Positions 9,020 to 17,318 of a DNA stretch of 64,000 nt are shown piece after piece; position 1 is the first letter of the stretch; every line of letters starts with the position of its first letter. This DNA is from Variovorax paradoxus_P (lineage in GTDB: Bacteria; Pseudomonadota; Gammaproteobacteria; Burkholderiales; Burkholderiaceae_C). The notes beneath the pieces are model-generated. The model did not search any database and was not told the DNA's origin. It saw nothing but the letters and a program-made list of their open reading frames with translations. Location of the stretch: the NCBI RefSeq assembly GCF_050627025.1, contig NZ_CP192472.1; one strand, written 5' to 3'. Made by a program: the position numbers and the translations under genes.

Positions 9020-9792
9020 GCCTTTTTCTGCGCCACGATGAACATGCGCGGAAAGGCGAGCAACCGCTTGCCGTTGGTATGCGCCGGATAGGCCTGGTCG
9101 ACACGGCGCTCGTATTCGGCCAGGTAGCTTGCGCGCAGTTCATCCGGCAGCCGGTCGACGAAAGGCTTCAGCCCCGTGCCGCGCACCCATTCGACGATGG
9201 CTGCAGCGTCGGCCATGGGGTGCTGGTAGATGGTGTGCCACACATCGACCTTGGCCGCTGCGGGCGTCAGCAGGTCGTAGTAGCCGCCGAGCGGCAGCAA
9301 CAGCGTGCGCATGCGGTCGGCGTCGCCGATGGGCTCGGCCCACGGCGCCTCGGAAGCCACTGCGCGCATGAGGCGGTGTGTGGGTTCCTGGCGGTTGTCG
9401 GGCATCTGGATGGCGAGCACGCCACCCGGGGCCAACGCGGCAAAGAGGCGCGGGATCAACTTTTCGTGATCCGGCACCCACTGCAATGCTGCGTTGGCAT
9501 AAATGAGGTTGGGCGCTTCTTGCGGCGCCCAGGTCGCAATGTCGCTCAACTCGAATTGCGCTTGCGGCAGGCGCTCGCGCGCGCTGGCCAGCATGGCTTC
9601 GGAGTTGTCGGTCCCGACGACGCGCGCCTTTGGGAACCGTTCAAAAAGCAGCTCGGTGGAATTGCCCGGCCCGCAGCCGAGGTCGACCACATGGGCCGCC
9701 TCGGACAACGGCACCCGTGCCAGGAGCTCCTGTGCGGGTCGGGTGCGCTCGTCTTCGTAGCGACGATAGAGCGCGGGGTTCCAGTCGAGCAT
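9016..9792 (-). CDS. tam: Trans-aconitate 2-methyltransferase
   Basis: SAM-dependent methyltransferase that esterifies trans-aconitate, a spontaneous by-product that inhibits aconitase. The 258-residue protein matches Tam in length (E. coli 252) and motifs: WNPALYRRYEDERTRPAQEL at the N-terminus, SAM motif I VVDLGCGPGNSTELL, then GTDNSEAM, YANAALQWVPDH and the late MPDNRQEPTH. ATG at 9792 opens 20 bp after mdh and the stop overlaps the CoA lyase start by ATGA. Placement in the same operon as acnB and mdh fits the detoxifying role. Confidence 0.93.
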   Translation of the reverse strand: MLDWNPALYRRYEDERTRPAQELLARVPLSEAAHVVDLGCGPGNSTELLFERFPKARVVGTDNSEAMLASARERLPQAQFELSDIATWAPQEAPNLIYANAALQWVPDHEKLIPRLFAALAPGGVLAIQMPDNRQEPTHRLMRAVASEAPWAEPIGDADRMRTLLLPLGGYYDLLTPAAAKVDVWHTIYQHPMADAAAIVEWVRGTGLKPFVDRLPDELRASYLAEYERRVDQAYPAHTNGKRLLAFPRMFIVAQKKA

Positions 9793-9812
9793 GCCGTTGC
9801 TGCGATTTGCAA

Positions 9813-10799
9813 TTACAGGAGGTGAGCGACGCCCGCCTGCTCGCCCTGCAGCTCTTCCAGGGTCTTGTTGATGCGCTCCTGGCTGAATGCGTCGATCTCC
9901 AGGCCTTCGACCAGCTTGTACTCGCCGTTTTCGCAGGTAACCGGGAAGCCGAACATCGTGTCCTTCGGAATGCCGTACTGGCCGTCCGACGGAATGCCCA
10001 TGGTGACCCACTTGCCGTTGGTGCCCAGGGCCCAGTCGCGCATGTGGTCGATGGCGGCGTTGGCGGCCGAGGCAGCCGACGACAAACCGCGCGCTTCGAT
10101 GATGGCCGCGCCGCGCTTGCCCACGGTGGGCAGGAAGGTGTTGGCGTTCCATTCCTGGTCGTTGATCATCTTGGCGACGCTCTCACCATTGATGGTGGCA
10201 AAGCGGTAGTCGGCGTACATCGTGGGCGAGTGGTTGCCCCAGACGACGAGCTTCTCGATGTCGGCCACGGGCTTGCCGGTCTTGGCGGCGATCTGGCTGG
10301 CGGCGCGGTTGTGGTCCAGGCGCAGCATGGCGGTGAAGTTCTTGCGCGGCAGGTCGGGGGCGCTCTTCATGGCGATGTAGGCGTTGGTGTTGGCGGGGTT
10401 GCCGACCACCAGCACCTTCACGTTGCGGCTGGCAACGGCGTTGAGCGCCTTGCCCTGTGCCGTGAAGATGGCACCGTTGACAGCCAGCAACTCGGCGCGT
10501 TCCATGCCCGGGCCGCGCGGACGCGAGCCGACTAGGAGGGCGTAGTCGGCGTCCTTGAATGCGGTCATCGGGTCGCCATGGGCTTCCATGCCGGCGAGCA
10601 GCGGGAAAGCGCAGTCGTCGAGTTCCATCATCACGCCCTTGAGCGCCTTCTGGGCCTTTTCGTCGGGAATTTCGAGCAGTTGCAGGATGACCGGCTGGTC
10701 TTTGCCGAGCATTTCGCCCGACGCGATACGGAACAACAGGGCGTAACCGATTTGGCCGGCGGCACCGGTGACGGCAACGCGGACGGGTTTTTTGCTCAT
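9813..10799 (-). CDS. mdh: Malate dehydrogenase (NAD)
   Basis: Oxidises malate to oxaloacetate with NAD in the cytoplasm. The 328-residue protein is of the cytosolic-like MDH group found in Burkholderiales. Seen are the Rossmann motif VTGAAGQIGYALLFRIASG (residues 9-27), the substrate loop with GSRPRGPGMER, GNPANTNA, and the catalytic histidine in WGNHSPTMYAD. It is the first gene of a minus-strand run with tam, the CoA lyase, a periplasmic protein and acnB. It is divergent from gntR across a 184-bp spacer that carries a promoter-like TAAAAT (minus strand, 10899-10904) and a palindromic operator candidate. Confidence 0.97.
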   Translation of the reverse strand: MSKKPVRVAVTGAAGQIGYALLFRIASGEMLGKDQPVILQLLEIPDEKAQKALKGVMMELDDCAFPLLAGMEAHGDPMTAFKDADYALLVGSRPRGPGMERAELLAVNGAIFTAQGKALNAVASRNVKVLVVGNPANTNAYIAMKSAPDLPRKNFTAMLRLDHNRAASQIAAKTGKPVADIEKLVVWGNHSPTMYADYRFATINGESVAKMINDQEWNANTFLPTVGKRGAAIIEARGLSSAASAANAAIDHMRDWALGTNGKWVTMGIPSDGQYGIPKDTMFGFPVTCENGEYKLVEGLEIDAFSQERINKTLEELQGEQAGVAHLL

Positions 10800-10898
10800 G
10801 GGAAGACTCCAGAAGATGATGAAAACGGTATCGGCGGGCGCGCTTGGCGCCGGTGTCCTGCAGGGCGGAAATCCTTCCCGCGGCGCAGGCCGGCCCGC

Positions 10899-10927
10899 AT
10901 TTTAAGCCGAATCGATGTGACTCGTCT
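10899..10927 (-). promoter_or_regulatory. Candidate mdh promoter
   Basis: On the minus strand, TAAAAT (10899-10904) is preceded by AAGACG (10922-10927) with an 18-bp spacer, giving an expected leader of about 90 nt before the mdh ATG. The -35 matches only three of six consensus bases. The GntR palindrome lies directly upstream. Weak sequence evidence, supported by position. Confidence 0.35.
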
Positions 10928-10930
10928 TAT

Positions 10931-10944
10931 GTCTTATATAAGAT
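10931..10944. promoter_or_regulatory. Palindromic operator candidate for the adjacent GntR regulator
   Basis: A perfect 12-bp palindrome, TCTTATATAAGA (10932-10943), preceded by a direct repeat of the half-site GTCTTAT (10924-10930). It overlaps TAAGAT (10939-10944), a -10-like hexamer 17 bp after TGTGAC (10916-10921), which would serve gntR. AT-rich palindromes of this length are typical GntR-family sites. Binding by the neighbouring GntR protein, and hence autoregulation and control of mdh, is inference. Confidence 0.6.
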
Positions 10945-10983
10945 ATGCTCGGAGGTTCCGCCACGGCGCACTCCACCGCTGCC

Positions 10984-11739
10984 ATGAATGCCACCGTCCT
11001 CGAAGACTCTGCGACGCCCTCCTTCAGTCCGCTCTACCAGCAGATCAAGACCTTGATCCTGCAGAGCCTGCAGGCCGGCGAGTGGAAGCCGGGCGAGCCG
11101 ATTCCCAGCGAAATGGACCTTGCCGTGCGGTACCGCGTGAGCCAGGGCACCGTGCGCAAGGCCATCGACGAACTGGCCGCCGAAAACCTGGTTGTGCGGC
11201 GCCAGGGCAAGGGCACCTTCGTTGCCACGCACGCCGAGCAGCACGTGCAATACCGTTTTCTCAAGCTCGTGCCGGATGTCGGCACGCCAAGCACCGAAGG
11301 CCCCGCAGAGCGCACCATCGTCGATTGCCGCCGCCAGCGTGCTTCAGCCGACGTGGCGCGCGCGTTGGGCCTGCGCACGGGCGACGCGGTGCTGCAGGTG
11401 CGCCGCGTGCTTGCCTACGGCGGGGTGCCGACCATCCTCGAAGACCTGTGGCTCCCCGGCGCACCGTTCAAGGGCCTTACTGCCGAGCGGCTGCGTGCCT
11501 GGCCCGGTCCGATGTACGCGATGTTCGAAACCGAATTTGGCGTGCGCATGGTGCGCGCCGAAGAAAAAATCCGCGCGGTGCTGCCCGATGCAGAGCAGGC
11601 AGAACTGCTCGACGTGTCGCTGCAAATGCCCTTGCTCAGCGTGGAGCGGCTGGCCCACACGTACCACGACACGCCGATGGAATTGCGCCGCGGCCTGTAT
11701 CGCACCGACACGCATCACTACCGGAACCAGCTCGGCTGA
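10984..11739 (+). CDS. GntR-family (HutC/UTRA) transcriptional regulator
   Basis: A 251-residue regulator with an N-terminal winged helix (residues about 14-80; IPSEMDLAVRYRVSQGTVRK, then RRQGKGTFV) and a C-terminal UTRA effector domain (about 93-245; LRTGDAVLQVRRVL, IRAVLPDAEQ, HTYHDTPMELRRGLY). An in-frame ATG at 10945 lies inside the operator and probable transcription start, so the ATG at 10984 was preferred; neither start has a good ribosome site. It lies between divergent mdh and downstream sdhCDAB, so control of TCA genes is likely. The effector is unknown; a TCA-cycle acid is a guess. Confidence 0.88.
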   Translation: MNATVLEDSATPSFSPLYQQIKTLILQSLQAGEWKPGEPIPSEMDLAVRYRVSQGTVRKAIDELAAENLVVRRQGKGTFVATHAEQHVQYRFLKLVPDVGTPSTEGPAERTIVDCRRQRASADVARALGLRTGDAVLQVRRVLAYGGVPTILEDLWLPGAPFKGLTAERLRAWPGPMYAMFETEFGVRMVRAEEKIRAVLPDAEQAELLDVSLQMPLLSVERLAHTYHDTPMELRRGLYRTDTHHYRNQLG

Positions 11740-11860
11740 GATTGCGCGAAGATGAAAGCACGATTGAACCGCATTGCTGCGCCAGCGCGCCTTGCGCAGC
11801 ACGCTCCGAAGTCAATAGCATCCGACTGCGGCACTGCGCCGACGCGGGCACCTCCGCCAC

Positions 11861-11883
11861 GCAATGGTGCATTGCAATAGAAT
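11861..11883 (+). promoter_or_regulatory. Candidate sdh promoter with inverted repeat
   Basis: The 224-bp gap before sdhC holds GCAATGGTGCATTGC (11861-11875, 6-bp arms, 3-bp centre) followed directly by TAGAAT (11878-11883), a -10-like hexamer about 80 bp before the sdhC ATG. The repeat occupies the place between -35 and -10 where a repressor could act. No good -35 is visible. It is a different sequence from the gntR palindrome, so another regulator would be involved. Confidence 0.35.
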
Positions 11884-11963
11884 TTTGCGTTGTTTGCATT
11901 CCGCAGAAGAAACAAAAGCGTTCGCTATCAGAACAAGCCACCAAGCCACGAAAGCCTCCCCCA

Positions 11964-12410
11964 ATGACAGAGCTTGCAACCCCTCCCCGGCCGCCGCGCC
12001 GCGAATTCCGGAACATCAATGCCTTTACCGATCTCACGACCTACCGGCTGCCGCCCGCGGGCATCGTGTCGATCCTGCACCGCGTGAGCGGTGTGCTCAT
12101 GTTCCTGCTGATGCCGTTCATCATCTGGATGTTCGACACCTCGCTTTCATCCGACTATTCGTTCGTCAAATTCAAGGCCGCATTCAACAGCGGCCTTGGT
12201 TTCGTTCCGGGCTGGTTCTTCAAGCTGGTCGCCCTTGCGCTGATCTGGGCCTACCTGCATCACTTCATCGCGGGCCTGCGCCACCTCTGGATGGACGTGA
12301 GCCACGCCGCCGTGACCAAGGAGTTCGGCCACACCTCTGCGCTCTTCACGCTGGGCGCAAGCATCATCCTCACGCTGGCGCTCGGCGCCAAGCTGTTCGG
12401 CCTGTACTGA
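11964..12410 (+). CDS. sdhC: Succinate dehydrogenase cytochrome b556 subunit
   Basis: Membrane anchor of complex II that helps bind heme b and ubiquinone in the inner membrane. The 148-residue protein has three predicted helices (about 47-67, 84-108 and 122-144). The family signature is seen as TYRLPPAGIVSILHRVSGV and LHHFIAGLRHLWMD, the latter holding the heme-ligand histidine region. ATG at 11964. First gene of sdhCDAB-sdhE-gltA, 13 bp before sdhD. Confidence 0.96.
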   Translation: MTELATPPRPPRREFRNINAFTDLTTYRLPPAGIVSILHRVSGVLMFLLMPFIIWMFDTSLSSDYSFVKFKAAFNSGLGFVPGWFFKLVALALIWAYLHHFIAGLRHLWMDVSHAAVTKEFGHTSALFTLGASIILTLALGAKLFGLY

Positions 12411-12423
12411 GAAGGAGCCAACC

Positions 12424-12789
12424 ATGTCTGTGAATTACGGCTCCAAGCGCATCGTCGTCGGCGCACATTACGGTTTGCGCGACTGGCTCAGCCAGCGCAT
12501 CACGGGCGGCCTTATGGCGCTCTTCACGATCATCCTGCTCGCGCAACTGATCTTCACGCGTGGCCCGCTCGGCTACGACCTCTGGGCCGGCATCTTCGCC
12601 GCACAGTGGATGAAGGTGCTGACCTTCTCCGTGATTGTTTCCCTGCTCTACCACGTGTGGGTGGGCATGCGCGACGTGTGGATGGACTACGTCCAGCCCG
12701 TCGGCATTCGCCTCGCCCTTCAAATTTTCACCATCGTCTGGCTTGTCGGTTGTGCGGGTTGGGCCATTCAAGTGCTTTGGAAGATCTGA
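12424..12789 (+). CDS. sdhD: Succinate dehydrogenase hydrophobic membrane anchor subunit
   Basis: Second membrane anchor of complex II. The 121-residue protein has three predicted membrane helices (about 25-46, 58-82 and 93-117). Family features are GLRDWLSQRITGG near the N-terminus and the LLYHVWVGMRDVWMDY segment, which carries the heme/quinone-site histidine and aspartate. Its start follows GAAGGAG and its stop lies 7 bp before sdhA, indicating tight co-translation. Confidence 0.96.
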   Translation: MSVNYGSKRIVVGAHYGLRDWLSQRITGGLMALFTIILLAQLIFTRGPLGYDLWAGIFAAQWMKVLTFSVIVSLLYHVWVGMRDVWMDYVQPVGIRLALQIFTIVWLVGCAGWAIQVLWKI

Positions 12790-12796
12790 CCCCACC

Positions 12797-14605
12797 ATGA
12801 CCTACACAAAAGAACAAATCACCAAGCGCAAGTTCGACGTCGTGATCGTCGGTGCCGGCGGCTCCGGCATGCGCGCTTCGCTGCAGCTGGCCCGCGCCGG
12901 CCTGAACGTAGCGGTGCTCTCCAAGGTGTTTCCCACCCGTTCGCACACGGTCGCTGCCCAAGGCGGCGTGGGCGCGTCGCTCGGAAACATGAGCGAGGAC
13001 AACTGGCACTACCACTTCTACGACACGATCAAGGGCTCCGACTGGCTCGGCGACCAGGACGCCATCGAGTTCATGTGCCGCGAAGCACCCAAGGTCGTGT
13101 ACGAGCTCGAGCACTTCGGCATGCCGTTCGACCGCAATCCCGACGGCACGATCTACCAGCGCCCGTTCGGCGGCCACACGGCCAACTACGGCGAAAAGCC
13201 CGTGCAGCGCGCCTGCGCCGCGGCCGACCGCACCGGTCACGCCATGCTGCACACGCTCTACCAGAAGAACGTTGAAGCCCGCACCCAGTTCTTCGTCGAG
13301 TGGATGGCGCTTGACCTGATCCGCGACGCCGAAGGCGACGTGGTTGGCGTCACGGCCCTCGAAATGGAAACCGGCGACCTGCACATCCTGCAGGCCAAGA
13401 CGGTGCTTCTGGCAACCGGCGGCGCGGGCCGCATCTTCCAGGCATCGACCAACGCCTTCATCAACACCGGCGACGGCCTGGGCATGGCCGCTCGCTCGGG
13501 CATTCCGCTGCAGGACATGGAGTTCTGGCAGTTCCACCCCACCGGCGTGGCCGGTGCCGGCGTGCTGCTGACCGAGGGCTGCCGCGGCGAAGGCGCCATC
13601 CTGCTCAACAGCAATGGCGAACGCTTCATGGAGCGTTATGCGCCCACGCTGAAAGACCTGGCACCGCGCGACTTCGTCTCGCGCTCGATGGATCAGGAAA
13701 TCAAGGAAGGCCGTGGCTGCGGCCCCAACAAGGACTACGTGCTGCTGAAGCTCGACCACCTCGGTGCCGAGACCATCCACAAGCGCCTGCCCTCGGTGTA
13801 CGAGATCGGCGTGAATTTCGCCAACGTCGACATCACCAAGGAACCGATTCCCGTGGTGCCGACCATCCACTACCAGATGGGCGGCATTCCGACCAACATC
13901 AACGGCCAGGTCGTGGTGCAGCAGGGCGACCAGAACAGCGCCGTGGTGAACGGTCTCTACGCGGTGGGCGAATGCTCCTGCGTGAGCGTGCACGGGGCCA
14001 ACCGCCTGGGCACCAATTCGCTGCTCGACCTCTTGGTGTTCGGCCGTGCGGCCGGCAACCACATCGTCCAGTTCAACGACAAGCAAAAAGAGCACAAGCC
14101 GCTGCCGGCGGATGCCGCCGACCGCACGTTGGAGCGCCTGAACCGCCTCGAGGCAGCTACCGACGGTGAATACGCGCAAGACGTGGCCGGCGAAATCCGC
14201 GCCGTCATGCAGCAGCACGCCGCCGTGTTCCGCAAGCAGGCCTCGATGGACGAAGGCGTGGTCAAGATCGCGGCCGTGCGCGAGCGCGTCAACGCCATTG
14301 GCCTGAAGGACAAGTCCAAGGTGTTCAACACCGCGCGCATCGAAGCGCTCGAAGTCGACAACCTGATCGAAGTGGCGCAAGCCACGATGGTTTCGGCTGC
14401 CGCCCGCAAGGAATGCCGCGGCGCCCACACGGTGGAAGACTACGAGCGTCCGTCGGACGATCCGGTTGCACCGCTCGGCCGCGACGATGCCAACTGGATG
14501 AAGCACACGCTCTGGTACAGCCAGGACAACCGCCTCTCCTACAAGCCGGTCAACCTCAAGCCGCTGACGGTCGACTCCGTTCCTCCCAAGGTCCGTACGT
14601 TCTAA
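12797..14605 (+). CDS. sdhA: Succinate dehydrogenase flavoprotein subunit
   Basis: Catalytic subunit oxidising succinate to fumarate with covalently bound FAD, on the cytoplasmic face of the inner membrane. The 602-residue protein (E. coli 588) shows the FAD dinucleotide motif VIVGAGGSGMRASLQLA (17-33), the FAD-attachment histidine H50 in FPTRSHTVAAQGG, QFHPTGVAGAGVLLTEGCRG and HGANRLGTNSLLDLLVFGR. ATG at 12797. The downstream gap to sdhB is 27 bp. Confidence 0.98.
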   Translation: MTYTKEQITKRKFDVVIVGAGGSGMRASLQLARAGLNVAVLSKVFPTRSHTVAAQGGVGASLGNMSEDNWHYHFYDTIKGSDWLGDQDAIEFMCREAPKVVYELEHFGMPFDRNPDGTIYQRPFGGHTANYGEKPVQRACAAADRTGHAMLHTLYQKNVEARTQFFVEWMALDLIRDAEGDVVGVTALEMETGDLHILQAKTVLLATGGAGRIFQASTNAFINTGDGLGMAARSGIPLQDMEFWQFHPTGVAGAGVLLTEGCRGEGAILLNSNGERFMERYAPTLKDLAPRDFVSRSMDQEIKEGRGCGPNKDYVLLKLDHLGAETIHKRLPSVYEIGVNFANVDITKEPIPVVPTIHYQMGGIPTNINGQVVVQQGDQNSAVVNGLYAVGECSCVSVHGANRLGTNSLLDLLVFGRAAGNHIVQFNDKQKEHKPLPADAADRTLERLNRLEAATDGEYAQDVAGEIRAVMQQHAAVFRKQASMDEGVVKIAAVRERVNAIGLKDKSKVFNTARIEALEVDNLIEVAQATMVSAAARKECRGAHTVEDYERPSDDPVAPLGRDDANWMKHTLWYSQDNRLSYKPVNLKPLTVDSVPPKVRTF

Positions 14606-14632
14606 ACAAGAACAACATCACAAGGTTTCACG

Positions 14633-15334
14633 ATGAAGCGCACATTCCAGATCTACCGCTACGACCCGGACAAGGACGCCAAGCCCTACATGCAGACCAT
14701 CGAGATCGAACTCGACGGCCATGAGCGCATGCTGCTCGACGCCCTGATGAAGCTCAAGGCGCAAGATCCCACGCTGTCGTTCCGCCGCTCGTGCCGCGAA
14801 GGCGTTTGCGGCTCCGACGCCATGAACATCAACGGCAAGAACGGCCTCGCCTGCCTGACCAACATGCTCACGCTAAAGGGCACGATCGTGTTGAAGCCGC
14901 TGCCGGGTCTGCCCGTGATCCGCGACCTGATCGTGGACATGACGCAGTTCTTCAAGCAGTACAACTCGATCAAGCCGTACCTGCAGAACGACAACGTGCC
15001 GCCCGAGAAGGAGCGCCTGCAGTCGCCCGAAGAGCGCGACGAGCTCAACGGCCTGTACGAGTGCATTCTGTGCGCGAGCTGCTCCACGAGCTGCCCGAGC
15101 TTCTGGTGGAACCCCGACAAGTTCGTGGGTCCGGCAGGCCTGCTGCAGGCCTACCGCTTCATTGCCGACAGCCGCGACGAAGCCACCGCCGAGCGCCTGG
15201 ACAACCTCGAAGACCCCTACCGCCTGTTCCGCTGCCACACGATCATGAACTGTGTGGATGTGTGCCCGAAGAACCTGAACCCGACCAAGGCGATCGGCAA
15301 GATCAAGGAACTGATGGTGCGCCGCGCCATCTGA
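14633..15334 (+). CDS. sdhB: Succinate dehydrogenase iron-sulfur subunit
   Basis: Electron-transfer subunit of complex II. All three clusters can be traced in the 233-residue protein: the [2Fe-2S] site in SCREGVCGSDAM plus NGLAC, then the [4Fe-4S] and [3Fe-4S] sites in CILCASCSTSCPSFWW and CHTIMNCVDVCPKNLNP. It is full length for the family (E. coli 238). It lies between sdhA and sdhE, 19 bp before the latter. Confidence 0.98.
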   Translation: MKRTFQIYRYDPDKDAKPYMQTIEIELDGHERMLLDALMKLKAQDPTLSFRRSCREGVCGSDAMNINGKNGLACLTNMLTLKGTIVLKPLPGLPVIRDLIVDMTQFFKQYNSIKPYLQNDNVPPEKERLQSPEERDELNGLYECILCASCSTSCPSFWWNPDKFVGPAGLLQAYRFIADSRDEATAERLDNLEDPYRLFRCHTIMNCVDVCPKNLNPTKAIGKIKELMVRRAI

Positions 15335-15353
15335 TCCTTTTCCGAGAGAAACA

Positions 15354-15689
15354 ATGCAAACCGCCGCCGAACTCGCACAGCCTCTCAGCGAACGTGCGCT
15401 GAGCAAGCTGAAATGGCGCTGCCGGCGCGGTCTGCTCGAGAACGACCTGTTCATCGCGCGCTTCTTCGAGCGGCACGAGTCGCACATGACCGTCGGCCAG
15501 GCGGGAGCGATGGAGACATTGATGGACCTGTCGGACAACGACCTCCTCGATCTTCTGCTGAGAAGAAAGGAGCCCGAGCCCGGATGGGCCGGGGCCGAGG
15601 TGGTCGAGTTGCTCCAGCTGATGCGCACCGACGGTGCACAGCGTCCCGAGACCTCCGTTTCCGCCTCCGTTTCCTCTTCGCCTTCCTGA
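15354..15689 (+). CDS. sdhE: FAD assembly factor SdhE
   Basis: Small cytoplasmic protein that promotes covalent FAD attachment to SdhA. The 111-residue product has the SdhE core at about residues 14-85, with the conserved RGxxE motif (RRGLLENDLF), FFERHESHM and LMDLSDNDLLDLLLRR. The C-terminal 20 residues are Ser/Thr-rich and extra compared with the usual 85-90 residue protein. Position between sdhB and gltA fits the function. Confidence 0.93.
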   Translation: MQTAAELAQPLSERALSKLKWRCRRGLLENDLFIARFFERHESHMTVGQAGAMETLMDLSDNDLLDLLLRRKEPEPGWAGAEVVELLQLMRTDGAQRPETSVSASVSSSPS

Positions 15690-15711
15690 ATACTCTCTGA
15701 AAGAACCCGAA

Positions 15712-17022
15712 ATGAAAGCTTCCGATACCAAGGCCACGCTGTCGTTCAGCAATGGCGGCGACAGCGTCGAACTGCCGATCTACAAGGGCACCGTGGGCCC
15801 GGACGTGATCGATATCCGCAAGCTGTATGCGCAGACCGGCATGTTCACCTATGACCCGGGTTTCATGTCGACCGCCGCATGCCAGTCGGCCATCACGTAC
15901 ATCGACGGCGACAAGGGCGAACTGCTGTACCGCGGCTACCCCATCGAGCAGCTCGCAACCAACTGCGACTTCCTTGAAACCTGCCACCTGCTGCTCTACG
16001 GAGAGCTGCCTGACCAGGCCAAGAAGACCAACTTCACCAAGCTCGTGACCAACCACACGATGGTCAACGAGCAGATGCAGTTCTTCCTGCGCGGCTTCCG
16101 CCGCGATGCGCACCCGATGGCCATCATGACCGGCCTGGTGGGCGCCCTGTCGGCCTTCTATCACGACAGCACGGACATCAACAATCCCGAGCACCGCGAG
16201 ATCGCCGCGATCCGCCTGATCGCGAAGATGCCCACGCTCGTGGCCATGGCCTACAAGTACACGATCGGCCAGCCGTACATGTACCCGAAGAACGACCTGA
16301 GCTACGCGGGCAACTTCCTGCACATGATGTTTGCCACGCCGTGCGAAGAGTACAAGGTGAACCCGGTGCTCGAGCGAGCGCTCGACCGCATCTTCATCCT
16401 GCACGCAGACCACGAGCAGAACGCGTCGACCTCGACCGTGCGCCTGTGCGGCTCGTCGGGCACCAACCCCTTCGCAGCCATCGCGGCCGGCGTGGCCTGC
16501 CTCTGGGGCCCTGCCCACGGCGGTGCCAACGAAGCGGCGCTCAACATGCTCTACGACATCCAGAAGGAAGGCGGCGTGGAGAAGATCGGCGAGTTCATCA
16601 AGAAGGTGAAGGACAAGAACTCGAACGTCAAGCTCATGGGCTTTGGCCACCGCGTGTACAAGAACTACGACCCGCGCGCCAAGCTGATGCAGGAAACCTG
16701 CAACGAAGTGCTGACCGAACTGGGCCTGGAAAACGACCCGCTCTTCAAGCTGGCCAAGGAACTGGAAAAGATTGCCCTCGAAGACGAATACTTCGTCTCG
16801 CGCAAGCTCTATCCGAACGTCGACTTCTACTCGGGCATCGTTCAGCGCGCCATTGGCATTCCGGTGCCGCTGTTCACCGCAATCTTCGCGCTGGCCCGCA
16901 CGGTCGGCTGGATTGCCCAGCTGAACGAAATGATCGGCGACCCGGAGTACAAGATCGGCCGCCCGCGCCAGCTGTTCGAAGGCTCGCCCAAGCGCGACGT
17001 GCAACCCATCGGCAAGCGCTAA
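15712..17022 (+). CDS. gltA: Citrate synthase, type II
   Basis: Condenses acetyl-CoA and oxaloacetate to citrate. The 436-residue protein is of the NADH-sensitive hexameric type II length. Catalytic residues are visible: His269 in WGPAHGGANEA, His313 in FGHRVYKNYDPRA and the aspartate in PNVDFYSGI. The ATG at 15712 lies 22 bp after sdhE; a longer upstream frame was ignored. A strong terminator follows, so gltA ends the sdh operon. Confidence 0.98.
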   Translation: MKASDTKATLSFSNGGDSVELPIYKGTVGPDVIDIRKLYAQTGMFTYDPGFMSTAACQSAITYIDGDKGELLYRGYPIEQLATNCDFLETCHLLLYGELPDQAKKTNFTKLVTNHTMVNEQMQFFLRGFRRDAHPMAIMTGLVGALSAFYHDSTDINNPEHREIAAIRLIAKMPTLVAMAYKYTIGQPYMYPKNDLSYAGNFLHMMFATPCEEYKVNPVLERALDRIFILHADHEQNASTSTVRLCGSSGTNPFAAIAAGVACLWGPAHGGANEAALNMLYDIQKEGGVEKIGEFIKKVKDKNSNVKLMGFGHRVYKNYDPRAKLMQETCNEVLTELGLENDPLFKLAKELEKIALEDEYFVSRKLYPNVDFYSGIVQRAIGIPVPLFTAIFALARTVGWIAQLNEMIGDPEYKIGRPRQLFEGSPKRDVQPIGKR

Positions 17023-17054
17023 GCTGGCTGAAGGCGCACTCGCGCTCACTGCGG

Positions 17055-17079
17055 AAAGCTGCCTTCGGGCAGCTTTTTT
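17055..17079 (+). terminator. Rho-independent terminator after gltA
   Basis: Perfect 9-bp stem AAAGCTGCC/GGCAGCTTT (17055-17063 and 17068-17076) with a TTCG tetraloop, followed by more Ts to 17079. It begins 33 bp past the gltA stop and closes the sdhC-gltA unit. Confidence 0.93.
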
Positions 17080-17177
17080 GCGTCTTGGCTGACAGGATTT
17101 GCAATTGGGCGTCGGTACGTTGTGTATCGGAGGTCCGGATTCGGGCCGCCTTTTTCAACGACTTCAGGAGATCCGTC

Positions 17178-17318
17178 ATGAAGAAAATTGCCGCGCTGAT
17201 TACCGTCGCCTTCGCTTTTGCCGTACCCCTCTCCGGCTGCAACACCTTCCGGGGTGCCGGCCAGGACATCCAGAAGGGCGGCGAAAAAGTAGAAGACGCC
17301 GCCAAGAAGCGCCAGTAA
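17178..17318 (+). CDS. Entericidin A/B-family lipoprotein
   Basis: A 46-residue small lipoprotein. It has a signal peptide with lipobox LSGC (cysteine at residue 21), followed by a short amphipathic, Lys-rich mature peptide containing GAGQDIQKGGEKVEDAA, typical of entericidin-like proteins. ATG at 17178 follows CAGGAG. Family members are outer-membrane-associated small lipoproteins; the toxin/antidote roles shown in E. coli should not be assumed, and no paired second copy is seen. It is monocistronic between the gltA terminator and the LysR gene. The following 274 bp (17319-17592) show no further gene. Confidence 0.88.
   Translation: MKKIAALITVAFAFAVPLSGCNTFRGAGQDIQKGGEKVEDAAKKRQ

Noticed and set aside
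12728..14506. 592-codon minus-strand frame opposite sdhA
   Set aside because: Shadow of sdhA with His/Val/Ala bias and no motif.
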